From the NCBI RefSeq assembly GCF_026914265.1, contig NC_069125.1, positions 63,539,479 through 63,603,478 on the forward strand: a stretch of DNA of 64,000 bases, read 5' to 3'. The notes under the pieces are model-generated. The model was given only the letters and a program-made list of their open reading frames with translations, had not been told where the DNA came from and searched no databases. The DNA comes from Mya arenaria (lineage: Eukaryota > Mollusca > Bivalvia > Myida > Myidae). Position 1 is the stretch's first letter, and each line of letters begins with the position of its first letter. The position numbers and the translations under genes were made by a program. This document shows positions 40,363 to 52,172 of this stretch, in pieces.

Positions 40363-41537
40363 GCTATATTATGTTAAACATGTTAACCAACTACACATCA
40401 ATGCACTATCGCCATTTTCACTATAAATGTCACACAGGCGACAACCCTTCGTTTATATGTCATTTCCCTGCTTGGTCGTATCTATATCTTTAACATATTG
40501 TGTTTTCCATGTGTCTAAATGATGTCTCCAGCTGAAAAACGGTATTTGACATGCCCATGAGTGATATGCATTCCACACAATTCAAAATTGTTGTTATAAA
40601 ATGGTGCAATTTCATTGTTATGCTGTTGCACTAAAAAAATTTTTTTTTTCCAAATTGAATTAAGAGGAAAACTAGGACACATCAAAAAGGTTGACTTTGT
40701 CATTTAGTGAAATTTTCATAGTTTCAAATAGTTTTTATTTTATCAAATTATGAGCAACACTCACCTAAAGGCATTAGTTTATGTATATACATGTCTTTGT
40801 TATACATTTGTCATTTTACCCATGTTCTAATAATGCACTGGCATATTTAAAAAAAAACTGCTTAAAAACTTTAATATAATAATTTAAAATAAGTCACCAT
40901 TGTTGCAGAAATGAAATAAAATGGGTTCACTAGATTATAATTAAACAAACATTGTTTTTGTACTTCTAGGTGTTTGAAGATGGTAAAATCTGTAGTGTCC
41001 GCAACGGGTCTGATTTTACTACATGGCATTATTGTTACAGACACATGCTATTGTAATGTTAAAATGGCTTGACAACATGTTTTGATCTATCAACTTATTT
41101 TGGTTTTCAGTTGATAACTATTTCCATAATATCTGAATAAATGTGTCCGCAACGCTGTACTGTCCGCAACGCGAATTTGAATTGTATATTTCACAGTCAA
41201 AAAACAGTCATTGCTTTGTTTATTATGTCATAAATAAATAACCTATAGCAGGAATATAACACTAAACCATCAGATGAATGCTATTTTCAGATTTGAAAAA
41301 TGAACACATATGTAACAAGAAATTATCTGAATTTACATATGAATCTCAATAATCACAATATATGTTGCTACTGGAATAAAAGATATATTTGTAAAGAAAC
41401 AATGTCATTCTCTTTTTGTTATAAAGATTGTATAATTCTTATATCAGTTATGTCTCCATACAATCAATTTTGTTGCGGACACTACAAAACTCATCAATGG
41501 TGTGGTGCTTTAGAATAAAACTATTTTAGCGGCAGAA
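40363..41537. other. AT-rich sequence with recurrent TGTCCGCAACG words
   Basis: gtgtccgcaacg occurs at 40995, 41143 and (as tgtccgcaacg) 41161, and inverted near 41471-41485. Further direct copies occur near 43609 and 43966, on the other side of the decayed gene. These may be subterminal binding sites of a transposon. No ORF here is convincing. Confidence 0.5.
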
Positions 41538-43099
41538 ATGGACAAGAAACCATTAACAAGTACAGAGCACTCTAGAAAATGCAAAAAGGACTATGAAAGT
41601 GAAAAAGAAAAGGACAGATTAAGTTGGCACGTTCCAAATTTAAAAAAAATGCATTAAACATAATGTAAAGCTTCAGAAAGAGGACAGAGCTTAAAAAAGA
41701 GAGGAAGTCAGAAAATATAGGACCAAAAAGAGACAGAAACATAAGAGTGACCAAAAAATGAGAATGGTCAAAACTTATGCTGCTTCTATGAAAGCAACAA
41801 GGAATCAAAAGAAAAAAGGTGCAGTGCTCAGAACACAGAAATGGCGCTTAAGAATGGAACTGAATGATACACTATCAGAATCAAACATTCCAGTAAATGA
41901 AAATCAGGTTGAAGATGTGGAGCTTAACAGAGAAAATAATGAGGATAACTGTCACACACAAGTAATAAACAGAACAGGTAGTAAAGATAAAAGAACCAAA
42001 GCAGAAAGTAGTCAGTGCAAGACTCCTTACTTTCTAAGATGGTCTGAATTCCGTTCCATTAAACGCGTGAAGGACATCATGCCTGCTACACCCGCAAAAG
42101 CGGCAAAGAGAGTTAGGCTTATTGAAAGACTGATGTCTTCACCATCCACATCCAAACAGCTAAAACAACGAGGTGTTATAGCAACACCAAAAATAAAGGA
42201 TATGGCAACAGTTGGAGAACACTTTATCCAGTCTGTAACAGCTATGAAAGAGATGAGCAATGAACAAACTACAAATGACGTAACTAACGAGTCTGAAAGA
42301 GCTGAGAAAAAAGAAAAGATACACGCAAAGAAAACTCTAAAACATTTCCGTAATGAAAGTACAAAGAAGACAATGCTGAAAAGGAAATTTGAAAATGGCA
42401 CAGGCCTCTGGACCAGTGTGTGTATACAATATGATAAATTACGTCATAAATGCTACGTCCGAAGGCAATATTTTGCTTCAAATGAAGACTTTAAACAAAT
42501 ATAACTTTACTATCTATTCACCATCTTAAATTAAACAAAATGCAGTTAACGCCGCTTCAGAACATTAGTTTGGATACAGGTTTGTTGAAGTCAAACTCCG
42601 ATAATGAAACGAAGGCGGGCTCTTTGAACAGCATAGACTGCCCTTTGTTTCATTTATAATGGTAAAGAAAAAGAAAAGTTATCTTTGTTTTTAGTCTTCA
42701 TTTGAAGCAAAATGTTGCCTTCTAACGAAGCATTTATGACATAATTTATCACGTGGTATACACACACTGTGGAAAAAGCGAAAAATCTAACTGCTGGTGG
42801 AAGAATAGAGCACGATCAATTTGAATTGGGCATGTGTCGGCGGACACAGAATCAATGTTTAAAGACTTCTATCTGTTTGGTGCGGTTAGAAAGACAATCA
42901 GATTAAGTTTTTGATGACCATGACGATAAATGGTACCAACCAACTGTTCAAAACAAAGTTTCCAAATAGGAAGGTTGGCCTTACAACTTTCTACAAGCGT
43001 AAACCTAAAAATGTATGTAAAGTCAGTGATACAAAACAGAAAATGTTGCCTAATTGTCAAGTTTGTTGCAATGAAGCTTTAGTTGCAGAAGGTTATTAA
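41538..43099 (+). pseudogene. Decayed, probably transposon-derived gene for a basic nuclear-type protein
   Basis: Three coding pieces lie in order. The first starts at the ATG at 41538 (MDKKPLTSTEHSRKCKKDYE), typical of a lysine-rich start. The second is 41758-42504, with SIKRVKDIMPATPAKAAKRV and ERLMSSPSTSKQLKQRGV. The third is near 42911-43099, with KVGLTTFYKRKPKNVCKV and then PNCQVCCNEAL. From memory these resemble, in that order, segments of a large uncharacterised family of repetitive basic proteins found in molluscs and cnidarians. The family function is not known to me. Frames differ between pieces one and two. A fold-back element at 42416-42775 separates pieces two and three and supplies about the last 29 codons of the second frame. 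The gene is broken as it stands. Confidence 0.5.
42416..42775. mobile_element. Fold-back element, family 3, two-armed copy
   Basis: The left arm runs from gtgtgtatac (42416) to about 42560; the right arm, about 42632-42775, is its inverse. Paired words include gaaggcaatattttgcttca against tgaagcaaaatgttgccttc. The arms are diverged at roughly one base in six by eye, so it is not a recent insertion. A single-arm relative lies at 52033-52172. Confidence 0.8.
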
Positions 43100-45488
43100 C
43101 AACTTTGTAAGTGGAAAAGACGGGGCAGGGTTCAATAAAATAAGCTAATCTGAAATTGCCAACATGATGATGTGTGGTAATAGCGATTCCCATACTTACT
43201 GTTATTATAGACAGATCATATGTATTGAATTGTTAATTTAGTTTAGTTAATACAATTGTTCTTGTTCATATTTATATTTCATAGGAAAAGTTTCAATAGT
43301 TGATAAATTTATTTAAGTGTTTGCTGCTACATCCTATATCCTTCTTGGTAAATACAGTTTATATTGCCTATATTAAGAGATAGTCTAGTGATTTACTGCA
43401 ATATGCAAAATGTATTAATGATATATTCGGTAAAATAACCATAAATTGATTTATGGTTATATTTTTATCGTTATTATTCACACTTAAATGTTTTTAAAAC
43501 ATTATATCGTCAGTAAGAATATGATTTTTAAGTTTAACAGTGAACAATGGTATTTTTATATAGAAGAAAATGTATACTTGACTTAACATACATAATGAAA
43601 ACAATTGTAGTGTCCGCAACGAAATTGTGTACTGTTGAAAAATGTGTGACAATTGATAAATACATGGTTATGTGCCAACATTTTCTTTATATATTGTTCT
43701 TTATATAGTTGACAATTGATACCATTAAGATTTTTTTTATTTTCTTGTAGAGTATTTTTTCCTAGATCTTTCTGAATAAGTGGTTATAGTTTTCCTTATC
43801 TTGAGCAACATGTTACTCACAGTGAAATTCAGTGATAATCTATAAACAGTAATGTAATTTTGGGTTGAACTTCTGTATGATGTTGAGTTTCAATAAATAT
43901 AACCAAAACAAGCAATGTTTAAGGTATTTTTGAAGAAATATGCAAGTGTAGCAACATATATATGTAGTGTCCGCAACGATCATACCTGCTGTTATATGAT
44001 GGGCCATAACTTTTGAATGACTTGAGTCACAGACATAGAACTTCAGAAAATTATGCTCAGATAGTAATTCAATCTGATCATAATAAATAATAAATAGTAG
44101 AAAACATTTCATTTTTCATAACGAAGTGCAACATCCCCGTGACATTTATAGTGAAAATGGCGTATGCTGTGGTTCCCATGTATATAATGTAACTAACAAT
44201 TTTATTATCTAAATGTATATGATAATTTCTTTTAAGTTATACTCTTGAAAGAACTAACCATTTTACACTGGTGTGTCAACTTGGAGAACCGTGCGTGTGC
44301 GGGTTGCCCTTACATCCGGGAAAACTAGTTGGTGTTATCACTGTTTTCAGTGCTCAAATCCATCTTACTTTTATGTAATTGTATGCATGATTATAATAAG
44401 GAGCAGCAATTTCAAATACTTGTTCCAATAGTTGTACCTAATATATTTATTGTTATCATATATCTGACTTAAATAAAAACATATTGTATATTGTATATTT
44501 GTTAAAAGAAATGAAGGTACATCTGATTTATTTGAATTAATATTTACTCAAAAAGAGATGTATAGATATACAAGCACAGTTATAACACGCACAAGAATGT
44601 CCTATTTGCCGTGAAAATACGTAAAATTGTTGACAAAATCAACTTGTGCATTTGTAATAATTGCATTGTAACCCACAATCTGTTCAACGACTATTTTATC
44701 TGTAAAGGTATGATATCAAGCTAAGCTGTCCATCAAATAATTTGCTTTTCACAACACACAGCATATTTGTTTTTAAATATACGTATCAGGCCTACTTTTG
44801 AACCTGAATCGGTACTTGTTTTCTTATAATCCGCCGTTTTGTTTGCAACCGTACATTTTCTCACTTAATGTTTGTATAAAACCAAATTATGTCCTTTCGC
44901 ACGAGACTGTAAACGTACAGGCCAGAGTTGTTTAAGTAAACTTGATAAAACAAGGCAACTACTACGTTTATTTGTTCATAAGATAGATTAAGGTCAATCA
45001 TAAGCATGGACTTAGATAATGGATCAGGGGTACATTTTAAAAGAAACTTTTCAAGGAAAACATTCTGTGCAGTATGCAGTTTATGTATATATTACCAATG
45101 TATGACACAATGCATCAAATGATGAGTTCATGTGTCCTTTTGTAGACGTACACTTACTGTATATTTTCTTATCTTTGTATAGCTAAATTCACGATGTAAG
45201 TACACGCGCTGAAAATTATGCTTCAACTGTGAATAGGTCTTCTATATTATCAGCGCTTTGTTTTTCATTCACAATGTTGTTGAGCGTGATATGCTTCTTC
45301 TGGAAGTGTCATATATGTACTCTCTATATATTTTCTAATGCCATCGTCAAAATATCGTGTTTTGTAACCCCCTTAACGTAATGTTTCAAAAAAGTGAACC
45401 TGTCGTTTCTGTGTTCAGTGTTCAACATTGTAACAGGGTTTGATTAAAACAATGCACGTCATTTGATACATGGTTGTTTAAAGACTCC
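43100..45488. other. AT-rich gene-free region
   Basis: Two tgtagtgtccgcaacg words occur at 43607 and 43963. Otherwise no supported feature is seen. Confidence 0.5.
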
Positions 45489-45846
45489 TAAAGCTGCACT
45501 CTCAGAGATTTACCATTTTTACACCTTTTTTTATTTTTTTTTGTCTTAAAAGGAGCAAATTGTTGCGTAAATATCTGCAAACCAATCATATAAGAATGCT
45601 GACAAAAATCAGATCGTAGATTTTCAAATTTCCGTTCGAAAATTACTGTTTTATGGCATAAACCTAACGGTTTAAGAAAAATTCATAACAGATCAATTTT
45701 TGAACTGAAATATAAAAATCTGCGATCTTATTTTTTGTCAGCAGTCTTATTTAACTGGTTGCCATGGAAAGATTAGCTAGTTCCAAGACAAAAAAAAAAT
45801 AAAAAAAAGTTGTCAAAACGTTCAATCTATGAGAGTGCAACTTTAA
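45489..45846. mobile_element. Fold-back MITE, family 1, copy 2
   Basis: Begins taaagctgcactctcagaga and ends with the inverse, tatgagagtgcaactttaa. Internal words (gcagactt, tcagatcgtagattttcaaa) match copy 1 at 1198-1541. It lies 200 bp upstream of the lysozyme start codon and so may overlap the promoter. Confidence 0.85.
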
Positions 45847-46046
45847 TAAAAAAATCCGGTCATTTTGAACCGTAAAAACTTCGTGCCTAAATACATGTAT
45901 ATTTAGCTAATTTAGCTATCGATATGACTGTTATGGAAACTGTGTCAGAAACATTGATAAGGCGATAACTCTCCACCAGAGGTTCCAAACTCAATTGACG
46001 GCACTGTTTGCTAGTGTACAGTTAACATATTGAAAACAACAGCACC

Positions 46047-49000
46047 ATGTTGAAGATTGTGCTCCTTGCGCAGTTGGTTGCCCTGGCGACGGCGGCGCCC
46101 GCTTCGGGCACGTGTATGTGCGTCAATACGGCCGCTTTGCACGTGCGGGACCAGGGTGAGTTATTGCAATATGGGTTCTTGAAGTTTTGAAATTACAAAC
46201 ATATGTAATTTCTTTTTCGAACGATAAAACACACCATATAAAAATTAAAATCGATATGTTATTTTAACAGCCGGTCTCAGTTCGAATGTTGTCGCTACGG
46301 CCTCGAGCGGCGAGTGTTACAAGTTTAACGGCGGCGTTATCACAAAGGACGGCTACACATGGTACGAGCTGCAGAACGTTCACGGGCACTCTGTGAGTGG
46401 TGGGAGCAGAAACCGCTGAAAAGTGGTTATTAAAATGTTACATTAAGCTATACACTTCATATTTTGTATTTGTATTTATATTTAACTGCAGATGAGTGTG
46501 AAGAAGACATTGTATATGGATTCGACTATAAATGAAATGCACAGATATATATATATATATATATTATATCAACTTTTTTCTGACCTTTTTTAATAGTCCC
46601 CCATGGGAAGTAGCATTCTCATAGTATTGTTATTCTTGACAGCGAGTGTGGGCCGCCTCTAACTACCTGACAGTTTCTCCAGCTTCCCACTGCGGAAGCA
46701 GCGGCTCCACCGGATCTCACAGTTTCGCCACAGGGGTGGTCTCCCAACATTGCCTCGAGTGCATCTGTCAGGTAAAATGCTGTGCTATAGGTAACAGGGT
46801 GTAATGTGGGGTATTTCTTAATAGCATTTCACCATATGAGAGCCAAGTGGCAAAACATAGTTATATTGTTATTTATATTATAATTGTAATTCACTTTAAA
46901 TTTGAAAACCCCACATGTGTCTAAAATGTGAACATTTAGTTGGGATGATTGATTATTATAAAACAATCATCGTCAATTCAGTCGATTGTGTAGGAGGAAT
47001 ATCATGTGGTTCCTTATCTCCTTAGCGGTATCTCGTTCTTGATATACAAATGTGTTTAATGCTACTAACATCCAAGGCAAACGTTTAGAAAATAAACCGA
47101 GTACTGTTAAGCCTTTTGTGACTTATATACGTTCCAAGCAAGGGATACTTAGAAACATCATCGTGTCGGTTTTAGCAAGAGTCCGGCTGCACGAACAAGC
47201 CGTGTGCTGATGACGTCGGCTCGCTGTCCTGTGGGTACTTCCAGATCAAACATGACTACTGGCTTGATTGTGGGAGCATTGGTGGAAGTAAGCTGAACGT
47301 TTACATAGCAGAATACACGGCCCATACTCACATATGCACCAAGAGTCAAATTGGAAAATCTTTAAAATAATGTTGCAAACTTGACAACAAAAAGTGTTCA
47401 AACTGCTGTGTATAATACAAAGAATTTATTTAACAATTATTTGCTTTACTTAAGTGAATACAGGCATTGGTTTCATAATCTTAATTTTTATCGCTATTTA
47501 AGATACCGATCGTTCTTTTCATTTTAATTATGCCCCGAATCGAAGGTTTCGGGAGGGAGATATTGTTCTGCGCTGTCCGTCCGTCCGTCCTCCCGTCCGT
47601 CCGTCCGTCCGTCCGTCCGTCCGTCCAGTACCATATATTGGTAGGCATTGATCAGAAAATGTTCAAACTTGGTCAGAATGTTCCCCTTGATCAAATCTCG
47701 ACCACTGGTAAGAGTGGGTCACATGGGGTCACATAGGGTCAAAAACTAGGTCATTAGATCAAATCTTAGAAAAATCTTTGGAACATACTGGAGGCATAAT
47801 ACATGGTCAAATATTCATTTAAATTAATCAGAATGTTTTCCTTTATGCTCTCTTGTTCGTAAATAAAACTGGGCCATATATGAGCGAAAATTAGGTATCT
47901 AGGTCAATCTTAAAACAATCTTGTCCGGAACCATATCATGGTAATGATTGGTCAAGTTATGTTCAAAATTGGTCATGCTTGGACTTGTTTTTAAAACTGG
48001 GTCACATATGATCGAAAATTATGTCACTAGGTCAAATATCAGAATTTGTTTCTCCGGAATGGAAATGATGTGTCGGATTATGTTCAAACTTGGTCAAAAT
48101 GTACCCCTTGATGAAATATGGACCGCTTGTCAAGGCGGGGCACATGGGGTCAAAACTAGGTCACTAGGTCAAATCTTTATGGTCTAATATTCATGAAACT
48201 TGTGCTTTCCTCAATGAACCCTCGGGGGTGTTTATAACAGGGTCACATGTGATAAATATTTGGTCATTAGGTCAAATCTATAAAAATCATGTCCGAAACT
48301 ATTTTATGGTGGTGATTGGTCGGATTATGTTCAAACATTGTCAGAATGTTCTCTTGGGTTAAATTTCGACTGCTTTTTAAAAGTGCGTCATATGGGTCAA
48401 AACAAGGTCAAATCTTAGAAAAAATATTAGGAACACACTAGAGGCAATCTTATATTCATGAAACCTAATCAGACTGTTTTTCTTTTTTGTTGTTGAATAG
48501 TTCGAAACTGGGTCACATGGGGTCAGAAACCAGGTCAGTAGGTAAACTCTTTGAAAAATTGTGTCGCGAAACAAACAATGGTATTAAATACTCAGTTATG
48601 TTAAAATTTGGTCAGAATGTTTACCTATATGAAATCTTACAATAGTTTTAAAATTGGTCATATGGGGTCAAAAACTAGGTCACTAGATCATATCTTACAA
48701 AAATCTTGGGAACACTCTAGAGGCAATACATCTACTCTAATTTCCATGAAACTTAATCAGAATCTTTGCCTCGATGAAATCTTGGAATAGTTTGAAACAA
48801 GTAGGTCATGTGGGGTCAAAAATGAGGTCACTGGGTCAAATCTTAAAAAAAATATATAAAAAAGTAATATCCCATCCAATAGCGGAAATTCATCTTACAG
48901 CGATATTCCATCTAACAGTAATATCCCATCTAACAGCGTTAACATATCTTAGAGCGATATCCCATCTAACAGCAATATCCCATCTAACAGCGATATGCTA

Positions 49001-49799
49001 TCTAACAGCGATATCCCATTTAACAGCGAGTACCAATCTTACAGCGATAATCCATCTTACAGCGATATACCATTTAACAGCGATATCCCATCTAACAGCG
49101 ATATTCCATCTTACAGAAATATTCCATCTAAGAGCGATAAACCATCTTACAGCGATAACCCATCTTACAGCGATATCCCATCTAACAGCGATATGCTATC
49201 TAACAGTGATATCCCATCTAACAGCTATATGCTATCTAACAGCGATATCTAATCTTACAGCGATAACCCATCTTACAGCGATATCCCATCTTACAGCGAT
49301 ATGCTATCTAACAGTGATATCTAATCTTACAGCGATAACCCATCTTACAGCGATATCCCATCTTACAGCGATATGCTATCTAACAGTGATATCTAATCTT
49401 ACAGCGATAACCCATCTTACAGCGATAACGCACCTTATAGCGATATCCCAATCTAACAGCGATATCCCATCTAACAATAATATCCCATTTAACAGATTTT
49501 TTTTATATAACAGCGATAACCTTTCCCATCTAACACCGCTATCCCATCTAACATAACTTCCATCCATTTGTTACGTTCCCTTTACCGTAGGCTGGAAAGC
49601 GTGTGCCGCGGACCTGCACTGTGCTTCCCAGTGTGTCCAGAACTACATGAAACGGTGGGCCTCCCATTATAACTGCCCGTTGACGTGTGAGGGATACTCC
49701 CGGGAGCATAATGGCGGACCTAACGGCTGCCACCACTCCTCCACACTGGGCTACTGGACACAAGTGAAGACTCACTCGGGATGCGCACATGTCCAATAA
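46047..49799 (+). CDS. Secreted SH3b-i-type lysozyme (5 exons, 226 aa)
   Basis: Hydrolyses bacterial peptidoglycan outside the cell. Exons: 46047-46155, 46271-46392, 46643-46771, 47176-47287, 49591-49799; all introns are GT-AG and phases agree. Residues 1 to about 17 form a signal peptide (MLKIVLLAQLVALATA). Residues about 21-90 form a bacterial-type SH3b domain (ALHVRDQAGLSSNVVATASS, GYTWYEL, VWAASNYL). A Ser/Gly linker follows, then the i-type (destabilase) lysozyme from about 105. The presumed catalytic Glu122 is in QESGC and Asp133 in DDVGSLSCGYFQIK. The cysteine-rich end, with CPLTCEGYSREHNGGPNGC, closely matches venerid clam lysozymes. Exon 3 encodes the end of SH3b and the start of the lysozyme domain, so the fusion point is not at an intron. 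Poly(A) signal AATAAA is at 49867. SH3b probably binds cell wall; that is inference. Confidence 0.95.
47529..48865 (+). repeat. Interspersed repeat with internal GGTCA-rich units in lysozyme intron 4
   Basis: Opens with ttatgccccgaatcgaaggt, then a tccg microsatellite (47574-47626), then five or six diverged units of about 200 bp. Each unit has the words ttggtcagaatgtt, cttgatgaaatctt, gggtcacatggggtcaaaa and aggtcactaggtcaaatctt. This pattern is familiar to me as a dispersed repeat in bivalve genomes, but I know no established family name. Non-coding. Confidence 0.75.
48866..49556 (+). repeat. 18-bp minisatellite in lysozyme intron 4
   Basis: About 36 imperfect units of cccatctaacagcgatat, with variants such as ccatcttacagcgataac and gctatctaacag. 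Because 18 is a multiple of three, a 260-codon plus frame (mostly ISHLTA/ICYLTA repeats) stays open; it is not a gene. The array ends about 35 bp before the exon 5 acceptor. Confidence 0.93.
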
Positions 49800-49866
49800 A
49801 TGTGGAAGGTCGGTCTTGCGAAATATCGGGATAATGCTTCTTGGATTGTTATGTTAAATCAATGAA

Positions 49867-49872
49867 AATAAA
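49867..49872 (+). terminator. Polyadenylation signal of the lysozyme gene
   Basis: Canonical AATAAA 68 nt after the stop codon. A family-1 MITE begins about 50 bp further on. Confidence 0.75.
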
Positions 49873-49921
49873 TACACGTAGCGTGAAAATGTTTAAACGT
49901 CTTGAGATAATTCATCGCTCA

Positions 49922-50257
49922 TTAAAGCTGCACTCTCACAGATTGAAGGTTTTTACAACTTTTTTTGTCTTGGAACGAGCCAATTTTTGCAAAAATCCAT
50001 GGAAACCAGTTATATAAGACTGCTGACAAAAAAAAGATCGCAGATTTTTATATTTAAGTTCAAAAATTGATGTTTTATGCATTTTTCTTAAATCGTTTGT
50101 AACGGTTTAAGCCATAAAACATTAATTTTCGAATGATCTGATTTTTTGTCAGCAATCTTATATGATTGGTTTGCAGAAAATTACCCAAATATTTGCTCTT
50201 TCCAAGACAAAATTGTAAAAAGGTGTAAAAATGGTAAATCTGTGAGATTGCAGCTTT
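49922..50257. mobile_element. Fold-back MITE, family 1, copy 3 (split by a later insertion)
   Basis: Starts TTAAAGCTGCACTCTCACAG and reads to TGTGAGATTGCAGCTTT, where a second element interrupts it. The missing last bases (tttaa after cagc) reappear at 51451-51459 beyond that element. The interior is strongly self-complementary like the other copies. Confidence 0.88.
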
Positions 50258-51122
50258 GTAAGACCTTATTTTTCCCAGATCATATTCTTCCCACCTGGGA
50301 AAAATAGGATCCTACTATTCACAGCTGGGAAAAATAAGATCTCATTTGTCACACATTTCGAGCATATATGTCACAGCTCCTGGGAAATTTGTGATCGAAG
50401 CCGATTTTTTTTATGTACCATGAAATCACATTCCTCACAGGTCAAAAATTGCACCAATTTTTTAAAAAAAAGAGTAAATTTTACAACTGAATCACATTTG
50501 TCACATATTGCTTTTTCCAGTATTGCAGATATATTTTGTTGATATACATGTATGTGTATATATTCTAGTCATAAAGACTCGTTGATTATGTTGTTGTCGT
50601 TTCTGTTGTTGCTGTTGCTGTTTGTTGGCTGCAGTTGTAGGCGCAGTGGCGGTTGTTGTAAAGATATTTTTTTTATTTTTTTTTATGTTGTTGCTGTACG
50701 GGTATAAGTGGTATAAGTAGGAATAGTATTGGTTCTTGTTGCCACCGTACTAGTTGGTGTATGCCTAGTAAAGGTAGATGGCAATGTGTTTGTTGTCGTT
50801 AGTTGTGTTGGCATTGACAGATGTACTGGAAAAAGTATTTTCAACGTTTTCAACGACTAAATTTGGGACAAGCAGTTGATACCGCAGTGCTAGAAGAGCT
50901 TTGGTTTAAAGATAGTTCTGTTCCGAGCTTGCCTGATATGGTCGAGCATTTACGATAGTGTAACAATTCACCTTCGGGGACACAATCCGACCAAGATAAA
51001 TATAGAGAAAATTTTAGTTTTAAGAATTGGTGGTGGTGTTGTTGTTATTGTTGTTGTAAGAATATGTTTTATTGTTATTGTATGAGGCGTTGTTTAAAGA
51101 AAATGTGTTGTTGTTGTTGTTG

Positions 51123-51183
<61 letters not shown>

Positions 51184-51194
51184 TTTTATCATGC

Positions 51195-51231
<37 letters not shown>

Positions 51232-51450
51232 TTATTTTCATTATTTTTTTCATTTCTTGTTATTATTACATTTTTAATATCAACTATATCAAACAGCAAT
51301 GCTATCGACAAAATCTGTGAAGAATATGATTCTCTTGCTTACCACCATTTTGGTCAATCATATATTGTCACAGTTTGAAACTGTGAAGAATAGGATCCTA
51401 TTTTTCCCAGACCTGTGAAGAATATGATCTGGGAATAGTAAGGTCCTACA
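50258..51450. mobile_element. DNA transposon nested in a MITE, with 7-bp target duplication
   Basis: Imperfect terminal inverted repeats: GTAAGACCTTATTTTTCCCA on the left, against the inverse of TGGGAATAGTAAGGTCCTAC on the right, extending to agatcatattcttc. Flanking CAGCTTT at 50251-50257 and again at 51451-51457 looks like a target duplication. The 7-8 bp size would suit a hAT-type element, but no transposase is present. The interior holds degenerate ttg/ttgttg sequence and a long TTA microsatellite. Confidence 0.78.
51102..51231. repeat. TTG/TTA trinucleotide microsatellite
   Basis: About six ttg units lead into about twenty ttattatta units, a short break (cttttatcatgc), then about twelve more. 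It lies within the nested transposon. Poly-Tyr and poly-Leu frames through it are artefacts. Confidence 0.95.
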
Positions 51451-51459
51451 CAGCTTTAA

Positions 51460-52032
51460 GCGATTGCCCCATTGTTTATAATATTAATGTTAGTTCATAG
51501 TTAAGAGTAATTTATGAGCTCATGAGTATGACAACAACTTTATATTATTAAGCTGATATGTTTCTCTCTCGAGTCAATTTCTATCGTTTTGGAAAAGAGA
51601 TATTCACTCTATAATGATAATGTTGAGGCTGCATCATCAACTAGTACAATACTGGTGTCAATAGAAAGGATATGATTATACAGACAATGCGATGGTAACA
51701 AGGCTATATTCCCAACCACATAAACAGAAAGAACCTGTCCTTCACCTAAATTGGTGATTTAAAATGTATGGGTGTGTATAGGGGCAAGATTTACATCCGT
51801 GACCTGGTTTTGAAACGTCGACCTATAGTGAGAATGTGCTGATCCGAAAGGGATTACTGATGGTACCTCGATAAATGAAAGAAAGTGTCAAAAATTAATT
51901 GATCATAAATTACCCTTAAAAGATTAGAAAATATACAGTTGACACAAAAATCAAAGTAAAAACCATGTACATTGTATTGTTACCTTGACCTTTTTCTTCT
52001 TTAATAATTACAATTTCATTTGAAACTAAAAC
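51460..52032. other. Unremarkable AT-rich sequence
   Basis: I see no gene or repeat that I can name. Confidence 0.4.
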
Positions 52033-52172
52033 AGTGTGTGTGTCGGAAGGCAATATTTTGCTTTGAATGAAGACTTTAAACAAAGATAACTTGACTATTT
52101 CTTCACCATTTTAAATGAAACAAAGCGTAGTCTACGCCGCTTGCAGATCCCCGCCTTCGTTTCTTTACCGGA
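52033..52172 (+). mobile_element. Fold-back element, family 3, single arm
   Basis: Matches one arm of the 42.4-kb element: ggaaggcaatattttgcttt, gaagactttaaacaaagata, aaatgaaacaaag and ccgccttcgtttc, in the same order. No inverse partner follows, so this is a half element. Confidence 0.75.

Noticed and set aside
42027-42401. 124-codon minus-strand frame
   Set aside because: Antisense shadow of the lysine-rich pseudogene.
48774-49556. 260-codon ISHLTA-repeat frame
   Set aside because: It lies in an intron of the lysozyme gene and is produced by an 18-bp minisatellite.
51064-51378. Poly-Tyr/Ile and poly-Leu frames
   Set aside because: TTG/TTA microsatellite inside a transposon.
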